Shown: piece after piece, positions 9,127-23,300 of the stretch
How the letters are laid out: the number at the start of each line of letters is the position of its first letter
Numbering within the stretch: position 1 is the stretch's first letter
From: Undaria pinnatifida
Taxonomy: Eukaryota > Sar > Phaeophyceae > Laminariales > Alariaceae
Reading direction: 5' to 3'
Assembly (NCBI GenBank): GCA_012845835.1
Contig: JABAKD010000003.1
Span: 3,220,212-3,284,211 of the forward strand
DNA: 64,000 nucleotides
Made by a program: the position numbers and the translations under genes
Notes under the pieces: generated by a model
The model's database searches: none
What the model saw: the letters and a program-made list of their open reading frames with translations, nothing else
What the model was told of the DNA's origin: nothing

Positions 9127-12100
9127 GTGATTGATGCTGTGATTATGTGATTGCAGTTGCGAGGTAGTAAGGGCGTAAGCATCGGGGGTTGTGCTGTTGT
9201 GCGGCGCGGAAGTTCTCATCATGCCATGTGTGGGGCGGTGGATTTTTGTGCATGTCGGCGATGCTGACTCGCGACTCGTGACTCGTGACCTGCAGCAAGC
9301 AGAGCTTTTAGATCTTAGGTGCTGTTGCTGGGCAGCAGCAGGTGGTTAAGTGACGAGGAGCAATATGATTGCAAGTATATCAGGGCTGAGGTTAGGGTGT
9401 CGGGATGTCGTAGACCTCCCCTCCAACCCAAACATGAATACTACTATTGCTGCTGCACGCGATGGTTATTTGAGACAGATTCGAACCTTCGAACGTAGGG
9501 TGACATGCGGACCTTCTGGAAAGAAGGTGCACGTACTCTGAAGGCATTGCGTGCTGGTACATACAAGAGGATGCGAATTACGCCACCAGTACGCAGGACG
9601 GTACGCGAGTCTGCGAATACAGCGGTGCTGCTGTGTACTCTGTGCTGTGTGCTGTGTGCTGTGTACTCTGCGCTGTGTGCTGTGTACTCTGTGCTGTGTG
9701 CTGTGTACTCTGTGCTGTGTGCTGTGTACTCTGTGCTGTGTGCTGTGTACTCTGTGCTGTGTGCTGTACACTGCTGTTGTGTGTGCTGTGTACTCTGTGC
9801 TGTGTACTCTGCTGTGTGCCGTGTGATGTGTGCTGTGTACTCTGTACTCTGTGCTGTGTACTCTGTGCTGTGTACTCTGCTGTGTACCCGGGCATGATTG
9901 ATGATTGATGCCGTAGGAGTTGGTTTCGCCGCTTCCGGAGAGGAGAGCGACAAAATCTGTGGCGAAATCTGCGCCCTGTTGGTTGTACCGAATGCATCCA
10001 CTGGGAGCTGGTAGATGCCCAGCGGGTAGGAGTAGGTTCACAGAAGGGCACTCGTGATGTACAAGCACAGAAAGGGGAACGTATAGATTATCGTCGCCCC
10101 GTGGGAGCTCGTACAACAAGTGCCAGATAAGGCACCACAGAACGGAAATCATCAATAAACATCATCCATGTTGTATATGTGGAAACCCCAACAAGTACGG
10201 TGACACATGTACCCGAGGTCTATCTCGTCACCGAGTACGTGAGCACCCTCAACAGGTTGATTTGCTTGATTTGCTCCTTGGACACGAAATATTTCTGGGT
10301 TGTTGTTTCCATGTTCTGGTAAGCGTCCACCACATTCGTGCATACTCCAGTATATATTTTTGATGACTCACGCGGCTAGGTTGACTTGACCCACGCTAGA
10401 GTGCAAGGAACATAGTAGGCTATGCGATAGAGCAGTAAGCGGTAGTGGCCAGAGCAAGGAACATAGTAGGCTATGCGATAGAGCAGTAAGCGGTAGTGGC
10501 CGGCGAATGAACAAGCGAAAAGCCGTATCTTACGATATTTCGGTCACTAGACGCGCTGTAGTTCACAATAAACCAACTACACAAAAATGGCGGTATTTTT
10601 CCGAGCTTTTCACCGGTCGCAACCCGACCCGCCGGTATCTCGCGGTTCGGGTTGGCTCGGGTCGGGAGGTGTTCGAAATATCACGGGCCGGGTCGGCTCG
10701 GGTTAGGAGGATTTCAAATCTCACGAATCGGCTGGGGTCACCCTACCCTGGCCAGACCAGACCCGTGAGAAGCAAAGATGTCGGTTGACGGCACTCTTGC
10801 CCTTGACGGCCAGCCGTCAAGGACAGCCGTCAAGGAAACCCACACACTAGAAATAGTATGATAACTCCAAAGACGCCTTGACGGGTCAAAGCTTGACGGT
10901 CATCCGACATGTTCGTTGTGAAGGGATACGACCCGTGAAAAGCCCTGTTACGATATTTTTCAACTTTTCAAACCTATGATAGCCCTTGTCCTAACCAAAT
11001 CCCAACACCCTGACCTCAACCTTGACTCGGAAGTATTTGATACCCTGGTACAATTTTAGTAGTAAAAACTGTTGTTTTTGTTTGACTTTTGTACAATCTG
11101 TGTCAAAATGGCGGTGTTTGTGGGATCGAGGATGGCGCAGAGAGCATGCTGTCGAGCCTATTGGATGACTTGGACGCTGTTCGTACCAAGGCCGCATCCC
11201 AGTGGAATTTGTTAGAGGTAGACTACAACGACCTTTAACTTAGCCCGAGATCGGTACGCTGTTACTAGAGCTGTTGGTTTACTTTGAATCTAATCTGTTT
11301 TTTTTGTCAAAATGACTAGGATCGCGGCTATTATAGTATGCAGTCTGTCGAGCTTGTTGGGCGACTTCGACTCGCACCAAGGCCACACCGGAGTTGAGGC
11401 TAGACGACATCGGCCTATCTCTATCCCTACTAACGTCGGATAGTAGGGCGGTTAATTTGCCTTGACTTTCTCTGATATTTTGTATCAAATGGGGCGCGTT
11501 GATTTACTTGACTTTATGTTATATCTCTTATCAATTTTTCTCTGTTCTGTTTGATAGGGTAGAATCTGACGAAGAGAGCACTCTGTCGAGCCTGTTGGAT
11601 GACTTGGACGCTGTTCGCGCAAATGCCGCGCTGGAGTTAGAGCTAGATGACATCGACACCGACACGAGCATCGACATTGACATGGACGAAACGATCGACG
11701 CGCCGCCAGTCGCCGCTGAGGTGAGAGCTAGAGATGAGGCGTTTGGCCGGGGGAAGGGGGGGGGTTAGAGCTAGACGAAATCGACGTTGAAGTTGACATG
11801 GACAAAACATCATGCGCCGCTAGCCGCTGCTGAGTGGGTGAGTGGTTATGGTTTTTGATGAGGCGTTTTTGGATGGGGGTGTACTCATTTGAGGGAAATC
11901 ATATGGGTTGGGCGAGTGACTCGCCGCCAGCCGCTGCTATGGGGGTGAGGGGTGTACAAGTTAAAAAAGGCGGTTGGAACGGGGGGGCGGGGGGAGGGGC
12001 GGGGCGACGTGGACGAAGTGGTTGACGTGCCTGAAGAGTGTGGCAAGTCCAGAAGTTGAGACGGTGTATCAGCCATGGTATTTTTTTCGTTGACCATCCT

Positions 12101-14320
12101 AAAAAAGTGCAGTACTCGTTCGATAATTCAATCCAATGCCATCAGGGGCGTGCTCGACGTCGTGTGGTATGCCTGATATGCTGGAGTATATAATTTTCAT
12201 GGAGTGATCGCTACAGGCTTCTGCTTCGTTGATGTTGCAGAGGTGGCACGGGCCGACAGCGGCCGATGTTCACAGCCTGGTGTAACAGCCAATAACGTCG
12301 ACTAATTTGTTTACTAAATTTCCCTGGTTTCCCGCCCCTGTCCCCTCCTTCCCTGCCCTCCAACACGCCGCTTGTTGTAGAAACCCATGGATTTCGACGC
12401 TTACGGGTTGAACCCGAGATTGCAGCGGCAACTTCGGTCGGTAGGCGTGGACAAGTTCTTCCCTGTTCAAGCGCAGTGCTTCGAGAAGGTCAGGGAGTGA
12501 CTGGAGGATGGGGAATGGGGGGGGCGTTTTGGGAGGATTGGGGGGAGGTGGTGCACTGATTGGGGAGGGGGGGGGGGGTGGGAGGGTCGCGGGGATGGGT
12601 GGAGGGATGGGAAGGGGGGCACGGGGACACGGGTGGTTGGGACGATGGAAACGGGAAGAGGAGTGAGGGACGGGCGGGGGGGGGGGTGGGGTGGAGGGTC
12701 CAGGCGATGGGGAATCAGAGCGGGGGCGAGGGTTGCGATGCTCGTTTTGGCGGTCGGTAACGTACTTAACCTGTATAGAACTGCACCTATACGTGCTTGG
12801 GGACAATTGACTTGGATTTCGTGTGAAATCACTATTTCATTTGTAGAAGGGTTAAGCAGCGTTGCTTGTTTTGCCTGCTTTGTGTGTTTGCTAATGTGTT
12901 GTGAGGCTCAAGTGTTTTTGTTGATGACATGGGCAGGTGGTTGGCGGGCAAGACTTGATGTGCAAGAGCAGGACAGGTTCGGGCAAGACCTTGGCCTTCG
13001 CGATCCCGATCATCGAGGCGCTCGACCGTCAGGTAAACATGAACATGGAACCGTTCTTTGTATCATGGAAATGCAGGAAACATGGAAACTTGAAGTGTTA
13101 GTAGGGAAGTATGGTAATATGGAAATGTTTCGCGTGTGCAATTCTTCTGTAGGCTTGCCTTGCCTCTGAAGACTATAAGCGTACAGCCCTGCCCTGTGTA
13201 GCCGTGCCTTGGCTTACCGCCACCCGCGCACCCGTTCCTTGCAATTCCTGTAGGTAGCCCTGCCTTGCTTAACGTTTGTGTATACTTGCCTTGCCTTATT
13301 GCCACGTTATGGGCTTGCCTCGCCCCCCCTACCCCTGTACTTCGTACAGCCTTGCCTTTTATAGCAAGGCCGCGCATTACCCCTACATATACGGCGTTGT
13401 CCTGCCTTACCCCGTGTAGCATCGTTTTGTCTTGCCCCTTCGCAGCCTTGGCTTGACTTGGCCCCTACCCGAATTCTGCAGTCCTGCTGGGCCTTGCTTA
13501 CGTCTACAACTTGTATTGCGTTGCTTTCACCGCTATACGGCCTGCCTTGCCTTACTTCTATGTAGCCCATGTCTTGCCTTACCCCTGTAAAAGCCTTTTC
13601 TTTGCCTCGCTCTGTGTGGCCATGCCTTGCCCTAAATCTATACTTGAAAGGTATAGGCTTGCCTTGCCCTGCTCTATTGCCTAATACGCTTCCCTTTCTC
13701 TAACCCCTTCGGAGCTGCACCGTCGTGTTCGGCGACAAGCTGCGTGAAATTTATGTGGAATTTATTTTGTAGTATGAGGGGTTAACCCTGTAGGTTGTGG
13801 CCCTGTAGGTTGTGGCCTCGCCTTCCCCTATCCGATCTTACGTTTGCCTTACCTCTGAATAACCTTGCCTTGCGTTGCCCTAGTCCTTACGTGCTGCCGC
13901 GGACTGTCTAGCTCGGCCTTGCCCTGCCCCTTTACATTACCTTGCCTTGCCAACCCGGAAGTATATGCCACCTAGTATTAATTTGCGGGGCGCCCGGGCT
14001 TGCTCGCATCTTTTTCCTTGGCTGAGTCGCGGAGAGCCCGCGCATGAGCTGTCCTAGAAATGAACGACTAATGCGTATTCTGTACAACCCTTGCCTTTGT
14101 CTGCTCCTGCGGGGATCTTATTTTTGTATGGTGTTTGTGCGGCGCTCGTGCGTGCTTTGTTAATTGACCTTGCCAGAGTCAGGGGGAGGCCGTGCGCAGC
14201 CAGCGAGGGGGACGAGGGAGACTTTTTAGTAGGGGGGCGAGGGGACGTCTGCCACGCGCCATCTGCGTCGCACCTACGCGAGAGCTGGCCAAGCAGGTAC
14301 GGTTGTTGCTATGGTGGTTG

Positions 14321-14352
<32 letters not shown>

Positions 14353-17300
14353 GGTGGTGGTGTTTGGCCGTTTTGGGCGTTGTTGCTGTGTTTTGCCGTT
14401 GCTGTTGTTTGTCGCTATCGCATTCACCCATCGCCATCATGTAGTAATATTCCCCCTTTTCGTCGTCCTGCTGCTGCTGCTACTGCTGCTACTGCTGCCG
14501 CTGCTGCTACTGCTGCTACTGCTGCCGCTGCTGCTGCTCCTGTTACCGCCCCTGCTACAACATTAACGCAAACAGGTGGAGCGTGAGTTCAACCGCATCG
14601 CGCCGGAGCTGTCTTCTCTCGCTGTTTACGGAGGGACTGCTCTTGGTCCGCAGATCGGCGAGATGCGCCGAGGAGTCGACATAATTGTCGGCACTCCCGG
14701 CCGCATCATCGACCACATAAGCCAGGGCAACCTTAACTTGGTGAGAGCAGCAAGAAACACTAGCTGAAATCATTTTCTTACTTAAGAAACTGGAATTCAA
14801 GAATTTTTGACTCTACGTTTGTACGAAACACAAGAAACCCATTGTTTTTTGTGCTGAAATTTGTGTAGGACACGCCTTGCTCCACCTAAGTTTGAGACTG
14901 GCCCAAACCAAGAGCCTGTTATATGGGTGTCCCGTACTGCTGTAGTACCTATGGTAAACCTTTGTGCGTTGGCAGGTGTAAGTCGTGGGTATGTTCTGAT
15001 TGTCCTGTATTTCGCAGCTTGCAAAGATGAATGTCGACCCTAATTTGTCGAACTCACAGCTGACGTTGTTAGAATAGTTGTATAAAAAAGGGGCAATTCC
15101 TAGTTCCTTTGTTCCGGACAAATCTCTTCCAGGGTTAATTCTCAACCTGGTGCGAGTAGTAATACAGTAAGACAAGGGTTGTAACGAAGACCACTGATAG
15201 GGACAGCTTACGCTATACCTACAATGGGACTCGAAGGGTGCGCCAGCTAGCGTTGGGCTGCGAAAGCAACTGAGTTAAATCGACACACGACGCGTATGAA
15301 AATACGCGGAAGTGTGGTGAGCTAAAGCTTTATTTTTCCCCATCCGCCGGAGGATAAAAAAAAAAAAAAAAAAAAAAAGTAACCGTGTTCAACTTGCACG
15401 AATGCGCTGGCAGGTGTGCTCTGTTGGCATGCGAGAGCAGAAAGATAGTCACTGTGGTCGGCTTGTGTGAGTGTGGCAGATACAATGTGTTGGGTGTGTG
15501 ATTTGGCCTATAATAAACTACTGTTAATAACCCTTGTAACGATACGTGGTAGTGTTCTGTTGTTTTCATTTTATGTGTCTGTTGGAAGCGCGCTACGATA
15601 GAGGTGCACCGTTTTTTTCTTAATAATGCTACCCCTCAATTTGGGAGCTTAGGGACCTCTCCCAAAAAATGATTTGGCGAGAAAAATAAAACCGCTACCG
15701 CATGAAAAACCCCATGGCCTGGGTACACAACGAGAATCAGGCCAAAACGTTTTTCGGCTTGTTTCCGATGATTTTGGGTTAAGGAGCCCCGTCATTTAGA
15801 AATCATTTTCAGACGAAAATTGCTCGTACCTCTATCGTAGCATTCGTCTACCGGATGAAAAATCCCATGGCCTAGGTGCACGACGAGAATCACGCGAACA
15901 AAAAAAACATGGCCTTTTTTTTTTTTTGTTTCCGACGATCGATTTTCAGACGAAAATTGCTCGTACCTCTATCGTAGCATTCGTCTACCGGATGAAAAAT
16001 CCCAATGCCTAGGTGCACGACGAGAATCACGCGAACAAAAAAAACATGGCCTAATATTTACCAGGTATTTTTTTTCCGACGATCGGTTTAGCCCAAGGTT
16101 AAGGAGCCATTTCAGACGAAAATTGCTCGTACCTCAGTCGTAGCACGCGTCGTTTGTCTTTTGTTTTTCCATTGTATTTTAGAATTGGGGCTTTTCGCGT
16201 GTCATGACTCGACCCGCGGGTCGGTTCAGGATGCTTTCAAAATCTCCCTGGCCGGGTCGGGGGTCGGGTCAGGACGTGTCGGAAATGTCACGGGACGGGT
16301 CACATCGGGTCACGAGGTGTTCGAAATATTCCCAGTCCGGCCCGGCCCGCGAGCAGTGATGCGACCAGCGAGAAGCCCTGATTTTTTTGTACATTACTCT
16401 TATGTAACAACGTCAGCCGCGAGTTTGACAAATTTAGTGTCGATACTCATCCTTGCAAGCAGCGCAATACATCGGTCGCTCGTTTTAAGTAAGCCTCTCT
16501 GGAGTCAAAATGTAATCAATGATGATGATTTGTACGTATCTGGTGGTGTTTTTTTGCGTGTTTGTGCATGTTTTTTTTTTCTTCATTTGTTGCCCGTTGG
16601 TTTGACTTTTTTGGTGTGTGGTTTGTTGTTTGTCTTATTTTGCAGAGTGAGATTCAGTTCTGCGTGCTGGACGAGGCAGATCTGATGCTTCAGATGGGGT
16701 TCCAGGAGCCGGTGGAGGAAATTTTTAAGGAGATGCCGGACAACAAGCAGACTACCTTGTGGTCGGCGACGATGCCTCGTGAGTTATTGCTACAGTTTTT
16801 GTAATTTTAGCCTTTTTTCTTTTCTCTTGTTTTGTCATCACGTTTACTCTGCAGCTCAACCCGTGAGAGGTTTTATTTCCCCTCAGCGACCTGACCATGG
16901 ACAGGCCGTGGTCACAAGTGTCTTCCCTTCTGCCCCTCGGTACATGCCTTCATTTTTATCGCCCACACGTGTATGTAGGGTTCAGCATTCTCACTTTTCA
17001 GCTTTTTATGCTTGTCATTTTATTTCGGTTTTTTTACCCACTCTCTCGCGCTCTCGCGCTGTCCACTCGTATTTTTTTAACGCAAGAAAAGTCCTTACGA
17101 GCATGAATGAGTATGCACTCGGTGAGACTTGGAACCCATGGCCTTGAGGTGTTTTTGGGCGAGATTCGTATGCTCATACTCCGTCGGGAACACCGATCGT
17201 GAAATATTACAAAAAAAAACACGAAGTTCTTTTATTTACGTCCCCATTCCGTCTTTTGGGTGTGCTTTTTGTCCACCTTCCGTTTTCGCAATAGATCCGG

Positions 17301-20300
17301 GATGACATGCCATGTACTCCGGCCCTGATTTAAAAAGAATGTATTTCCTGTTGTTGATAGAGCATATTAGTTGTTTTTCGACGTACTTTTCGACGTCGAG
17401 GACACGAAATGAAATATAATACCTGGTAATATCATACGGGTACAGATGGATATTAATGGAGTTAGTTGTAGGTATGATATCTTCAAGGAGATCCCGGACA
17501 AGAAGCAGACTATCTTGTGGTCGACCACGATGCTTCGTAAGTTATTAACTTTGGTGATGAACCATGTGCTGCTGCGCTTTTTTTCTGTCCTTTGCTGTGC
17601 TATACGAACCGCTGCGCTGTACGATGATAAACTGCTGACTGTTGTCTAAAGTCTGAAGTAGTCGTCTACATGGACTAAAATTGTACTGAACTTTGACATT
17701 TGTTGCCGCCTCTGTACCCGCCCCTTGGTCTTCCATCGCTTGTTCCATCCCCCCCCCCCCCCCCCCCCTTCCCCAGGCTGCTGTCAGTAGTCCCCCCCTC
17801 CCGTCGTGATTACCCCCCCCCCGCCCCCCTGCCTCCGTCTCGAAAGGGATGCGTGGTCAATGGTCAAATGACTAAGGCAGGTAACAAATGAGTACTCCCC
17901 CCCTTCCGCTGCTGTTAATACCCTCCCTCCATTCCTGTTAACACACGTTTCTATCTTTTTTTCCGAGACCAGGTTGGGTGCAGCAGCTGTCGCACAAGTA
18001 CCTCAAATCTCCGGCGTTCATCGACCTAGTGGGAGAGGACGACGTGAAGATTCCCTCAACCATCGAGCACTGGAGCTACGCCACGCAAAGGGAAACCCGC
18101 GCGGACATCCTGGGACTTGTGGCCTCGGTCCACGGTTCCAAAAAGCGCTCCATCGTTTTCACGCAGGCAAGTTTTTTTACAAAGAACATATCTATATATA
18201 TATTGTTAATAGGATTGTTTGTGTTTTGTTTTCGGTTGTCTCTTCTTTTTGTCTTTTGTTGGTGTCATTGCACGTGTCTGTTTCCTGTTTCCGTTTGTCC
18301 TGTTTTCTGTTTTTTGCTCATTTTCACCCCTTTCTTGAAACAAAGAAAAAAACCTTGGGGACTTGCTTCACGGTTCTAGAAATCGCTTCATCGTTTTCCC
18401 TCAGGTAGTTTGTTTATTTTGTTTTGTTTTTCTTTCCATGTACCTGGTATGATATTGTACAACACTAGACTTTGCTTCGTTTTGCGTTTTTCTCTCTTTT
18501 GCTGATCGCCAACACTACTCTGGAGGTCGCAGATACCATAGCGTCAACATTCAATTCTCTAGTCGTTGGTCCTCCGCACCCCCTTCGAAAAACGACGCCT
18601 CCCTCACATTACCAGGTACGGATTATTATATTAGTTCCTTCTTTTATTTTTGACGTTTTTTTTTCTTCTATTGTACAGACCAAGGCCGAGGTGGACGAGC
18701 TGTGCACCCACCCTGCCCTGGGCCGACTCGGCGCGGAGCCCTTGCACGGCGGCTTGACTCAGGCGGCACGCGAGGCATGCCTGGGCCGATTCCGAAGCGG
18801 CAGGACGAAGGTGTGGTGGGTTCGTTGTGGATTCGGGTTTGTCCTATATACGGTGGGTATCCCGGTTTAAGAGCTCACCGTGAGAAGCCCATACAAGCGC
18901 TCTTATCTTAACCCCTTTAGAACCCCAACATATCTTCCTATTCTTATTTCAAGTAATTTTCCCAAAAAAACGGGTTTGCAGTTGTACAGGCGTTAACTAC
19001 ACGTCGCTCTTATCTTTGGTGGGAAGTATGTAGCTTTTAGTATAGGCGGGACATGCCGAATTGACCGCCCTGAACTCCCCAATGCTCTTTTCCTGGGCAC
19101 TCTTAAATCGGGTTTCCTGTGACAAATTCGTCCTAAGATAGGGATAGCATATACAGTATATTATTATTTTTATTTTTCTTGTCAAATGCATTTTCGCTGA
19201 CAGTTGGATTAGATGTGTGTTTTACGATTTTTCCCACTATGATTCTCGAGTAGTTTTGCCACGCAGGGCATGCCTGGGCCGCTTCCGATTCGGCAGGACG
19301 AAGGTGCGTCGGTCCGGGTGTGGGCTTGGCGGGTTTCCTATCATACGGAAAGTTTTTTCAAGTAAAATACTGTTTTGTGTCGCCGGACTAGAGAAAGTGC
19401 CGACGCCCCTCCCCTGCTCCGGCGCCGACTTTGATCAGCGCTCTTCCCCATCGCGCGTTCGCACCCTTCTGTGTGTGCGGTTACGTCCCCGGCCTGATGG
19501 CCAAGGTATACACCTGACCATCGGGCCGGTGACGAGACCGGGTGTGTAAATGTCGCGTTGAAGACGGCCCGGAAAATGTGTGATGGCAGATGCGCCCGAA
19601 AAATCGATCGCCGTTGAACAGGGGATACGACCGGCCGTCGAAATTGATCGATTACGTTTTTGTTTTTGTTGGGTTGAGATGGGATGGGATGGGATGGGAT
19701 GGGATGGGATGGGATGGGATGGGATGGGATGGCACGTCCCGAAAAGGATGTTTAGGTGTGTGACGCTGAATATCAATTTGTGTAGTATCGTGTTTGCGAG
19801 ATGTAAACTTTGGTCGGGTGGGAGTTGGGTAGGAAATTGTATTAAGAATAGTATTGTAGCCATCAAACGTCACGATCCAAGGCCAACCCCATCGACGAAA
19901 AATCAGCGAAAAAAAAATGTCAGTAATTTTTTTTTCTAATTGTCAGACCTACTAGAAGTGTTTTCGTGGGTTGGTTGGCCGTGGGCTATTCTGACAATCG
20001 TCGGTTTCAATACTGTTTTTACCTGTGTGTTTTCAACCTAACAGAGGTTGGAAAACGCGAACGCCCTAATGTTGCGTGCCGTTTCGTTTTGTTATGTTAC
20101 GTTTCGTCTCGATCCGTTTTGATGGGTTTGGTTTCGTTTCATCGTGTTTTCAACCTAACAGAGGTTGGGAATCGCGAACGCCCTAATGTTGCGTGCCGTG
20201 CCGTTTCGTTTTGTTGTGCTACGTTTCGTCTCGTTCCGTTTTGATGTGTTTGGTCTCGTTCCATCGTGTAACGTTTCTCGTTTCGTTACGCCGTGTAACA

Positions 20301-23300
20301 TTCGGCTTCGTTTCGTTGTTCAATGTTTTGTTTTTGTGTGCTGTTTCGTTTTATTTCGCCATGTTTTGCTACTATGTTTCAGATGATCGTCGCGACGGAT
20401 GTTGCCGCTCGCGGCCTGGACATACCCGGAGTGGACATGGTCTTTCACTACCGCCTGCCCAAGGATAAGGTGCAGCAGTCCGGAAATTAAAAATACACAG
20501 AAAAGCGCCTCGTTGGCGACCAAACCCATGTAGAACTTCACCGATGTTTTTAGGCGTAATCATGTCCATTATAATGCTGCGTAAGTATTTCGGCATTTTC
20601 GGACTTTTTTTTGAGATAGCATGAATTGGCGTGAGGGGAGTTTTTCTGCGTAAAAAAAAAGTCTAAATTATTGTACTGCCATGCCCGGCGGCAGGGACAG
20701 TTTTTTAGCTGCCATCGCCTAGGACACCATAAGGCACGACAGCCTGCCTGCGCTGGATTGATTGCGAATGCAATTGAATTAAATTGACACACGGCATGTA
20801 TTCATGAGTATGAAACTGGGTGTAAGTGTGGTACAGCTTAAGCTTTATTTTATCTCCACCCATCTGCTGGAGGACCCCAAAAAAAAAATGGATTTACAAT
20901 CTTGATTTTCTGTAGTGTTGAATCTGGTCCGCCGACCGTCACAAGCCTAGCTTGCCAACTCCTCTCGGACCAAGGCTTGGGAACCCTTTTTTTTTCTTGC
21001 GAGGTTTGGCCACGGGCGCGTGTTGGCCGGCATCTCACTCAAGAACATATTTTCGCTGGAGGTTGTAGTTGGCACAGCATTATCATACCAGTGCTTTTTT
21101 TGGTGGTGTTCATCGCGAAGTCTAAACGCGTGGAGACAGCCGTTCGCACGAGTGATCCCGAGCCATTTCGGTGGTGCTTGTCGCGAAGTCCGAACGCGTG
21201 GAGACAGCCACTCGCACGAGTTATCCCGAGCCGCTGAACAAAGGAGCCCTAAAACTGACCCGCCTGCCGTACGGATCTTGGAAGGGTGCAGCTCGCCCTT
21301 CATGCGACCCGTCGAACACCTCACGGCACTTCGCGCTTGGTGCACACGATGCCTGCCTGGTCGGTGGAAACCCGACATGCTCCGTCCCGGCATTGTGGGG
21401 ATGCGAGGGTCTAGTAGCTATGGTCCTGAGACTATCGCTATGCATGAAATTGGTACACTCCCCCGACCCTACCGTGGTGTTGTTGTTGTTGTTGTTGTTG
21501 TTGTCGGTGTTGTTGTTGTTGTTGTTGTTCATTTTCGTCCGTGTGTTTATCTCTGCTGTCGTCACTGCTGTATGTTCTGATGAGCAGGAGAGCTTCGTGC
21601 ACAGGTCTGGGCGTACGGGTCGCGCGGGGAATTCGGGGGTGAACATCGTCTTGTGCAGCAACGTCGAGGACCGGCAGGTTAGCGTTTTTGATGTTGGTGT
21701 TGCTGTCGACGTCGTCGTTGTTGTTGTTCTCGTTCTTGGTATTATCTTTTGCTCTTGTGGTTCTTGTTCTCATTGTAGTGCTTGTTCTTATTCTTATTAT
21801 ATTGACATGGAATATTTGGCGGCCCTGGAGAAGAACCACTCGTTCAAGAGCCCTCGGCGCTACCTTCGCATCGTTTTTGTATTCGTATTCTCATCTTTGC
21901 TCTTGCTTTGCCTCTGGCTCTGGCTCGTACTCTTGATCATTCCCTAATCAATTATTGTCATCACTATTGTTTTTGGTTTAATTTTTATTTTCGCGTAGTT
22001 GGCGGCGCTGGAGAAGGATTATTCGTTCAAGAGCCTTCGGCGCAACCCTCCCAGCGGAGCCAGCAACGTAAAGGAGGCTGCTAACGAGATGAAGGACAGG
22101 ATCCTGTCTGTCAGTTCATCGGTGAGGGCAGGGGAGCACTATAATAGCAAACACATTTCTACCCACGCTTTCTTTTTAGGGAGCCAGACAAAAAAAGGGG
22201 GGGTTACCAAAACCAAGTACAAAAAAAGTCGGTACAAAAAACGTCATTTTCTCGATTCGCGCAGAAATCACGCTCCGTTTTTTTCTTTCGTTTTGACCTG
22301 CCTATTAATAGGAGTTTGTGGCTCCGTTCTCTTTCTTGTGTGTTCCCCTAATAGGTATATTAACCCCGGTATATATTATTATCCTTTTTATTATTATTAT
22401 TGCTACTGAGTTGTTTGGACCGAATAGGTGGTCAATGCTCAGCTCTGGAAGCTGACGCGGGATGCGATAGGAGAAACACGTTTTTTTTTTTTTTTTTTCT
22501 GAGGCTTCTCGCTTGAAAGCTTTCAACCGAAAACGCCCAACACTGACTCTTGGGAAACCTGAAAATGTAACCCGATGCACAATTCCATGGCCAAGGTATG
22601 TAATACGCTGGGTACCTCCATTTCAAAGCGCCTCGATTTCAGAGCGCCTCGTGACAAGCCCAAACGAGCGCTCTTGACCCTTTTTCGTTGACATAATTAC
22701 TTGGATTCCGTAGGGGGTTAACCAGACATCGCTTTTGTTTGTAGTGTGAAACATACAGCTTTTAGTATAGGCGGGACATACCGATCTGACCGCGCTTAAG
22801 TCCCGAATGCTCTTATCCTGGGCGCTCTTCAATCGGTAATTTTGACCGGTGTTACCGTAATACCTATGTTTTGAATATTTTTTGTTTTGTTTTTTATTGT
22901 TGTGTAGTTTTCATCTGTCGTCTCGCATTGTTGTGTAGTTTTTATCTGTTGTGCCCCCTCCTTCCCCTGCCCCCCCCTCCCCGCCTCCCTCTCTCAGCCG
23001 GTGCGCATGCACGAACCCGAGGCGCATACGTTGACGACATTTACAATCATCCTGCGCGTGTTCCTACCGACGGCTGTACTATCTCCGCTTTTTTTTTTGG
23101 TTGAAACCCTCCTTGCTCCCCCCTCCCCCCCCCTCCCCCCCCCTCCCTCCTTCCCTCCTTCCCTCCTTCGTCCCTTCCTCCCTCCTCCATCTCTCACTCT
23201 CTCCCTCCTTCTCTGTTCTCTCCCCCATCCCCGCCCTACCACCGCCTTGTAGTCGGTGCGGATGTACGAGCCCGAAGCGGCGGAGCTCTTGACGAGGTTG

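Noticed and set aside
8650-9222. A 190-codon minus-strand open frame overlapping helicase exon 1
   Set aside because: It is antisense to a better-supported exon whose phase fits the rest of the helicase, and its translation shows no domain. The high GC of the exon explains the open shadow frame.
9466-10155. A 229-codon minus-strand open frame
   Set aside because: Most of it is the TGTGCTG/TGTACTC minisatellite read as Thr/Gln/His repeats.
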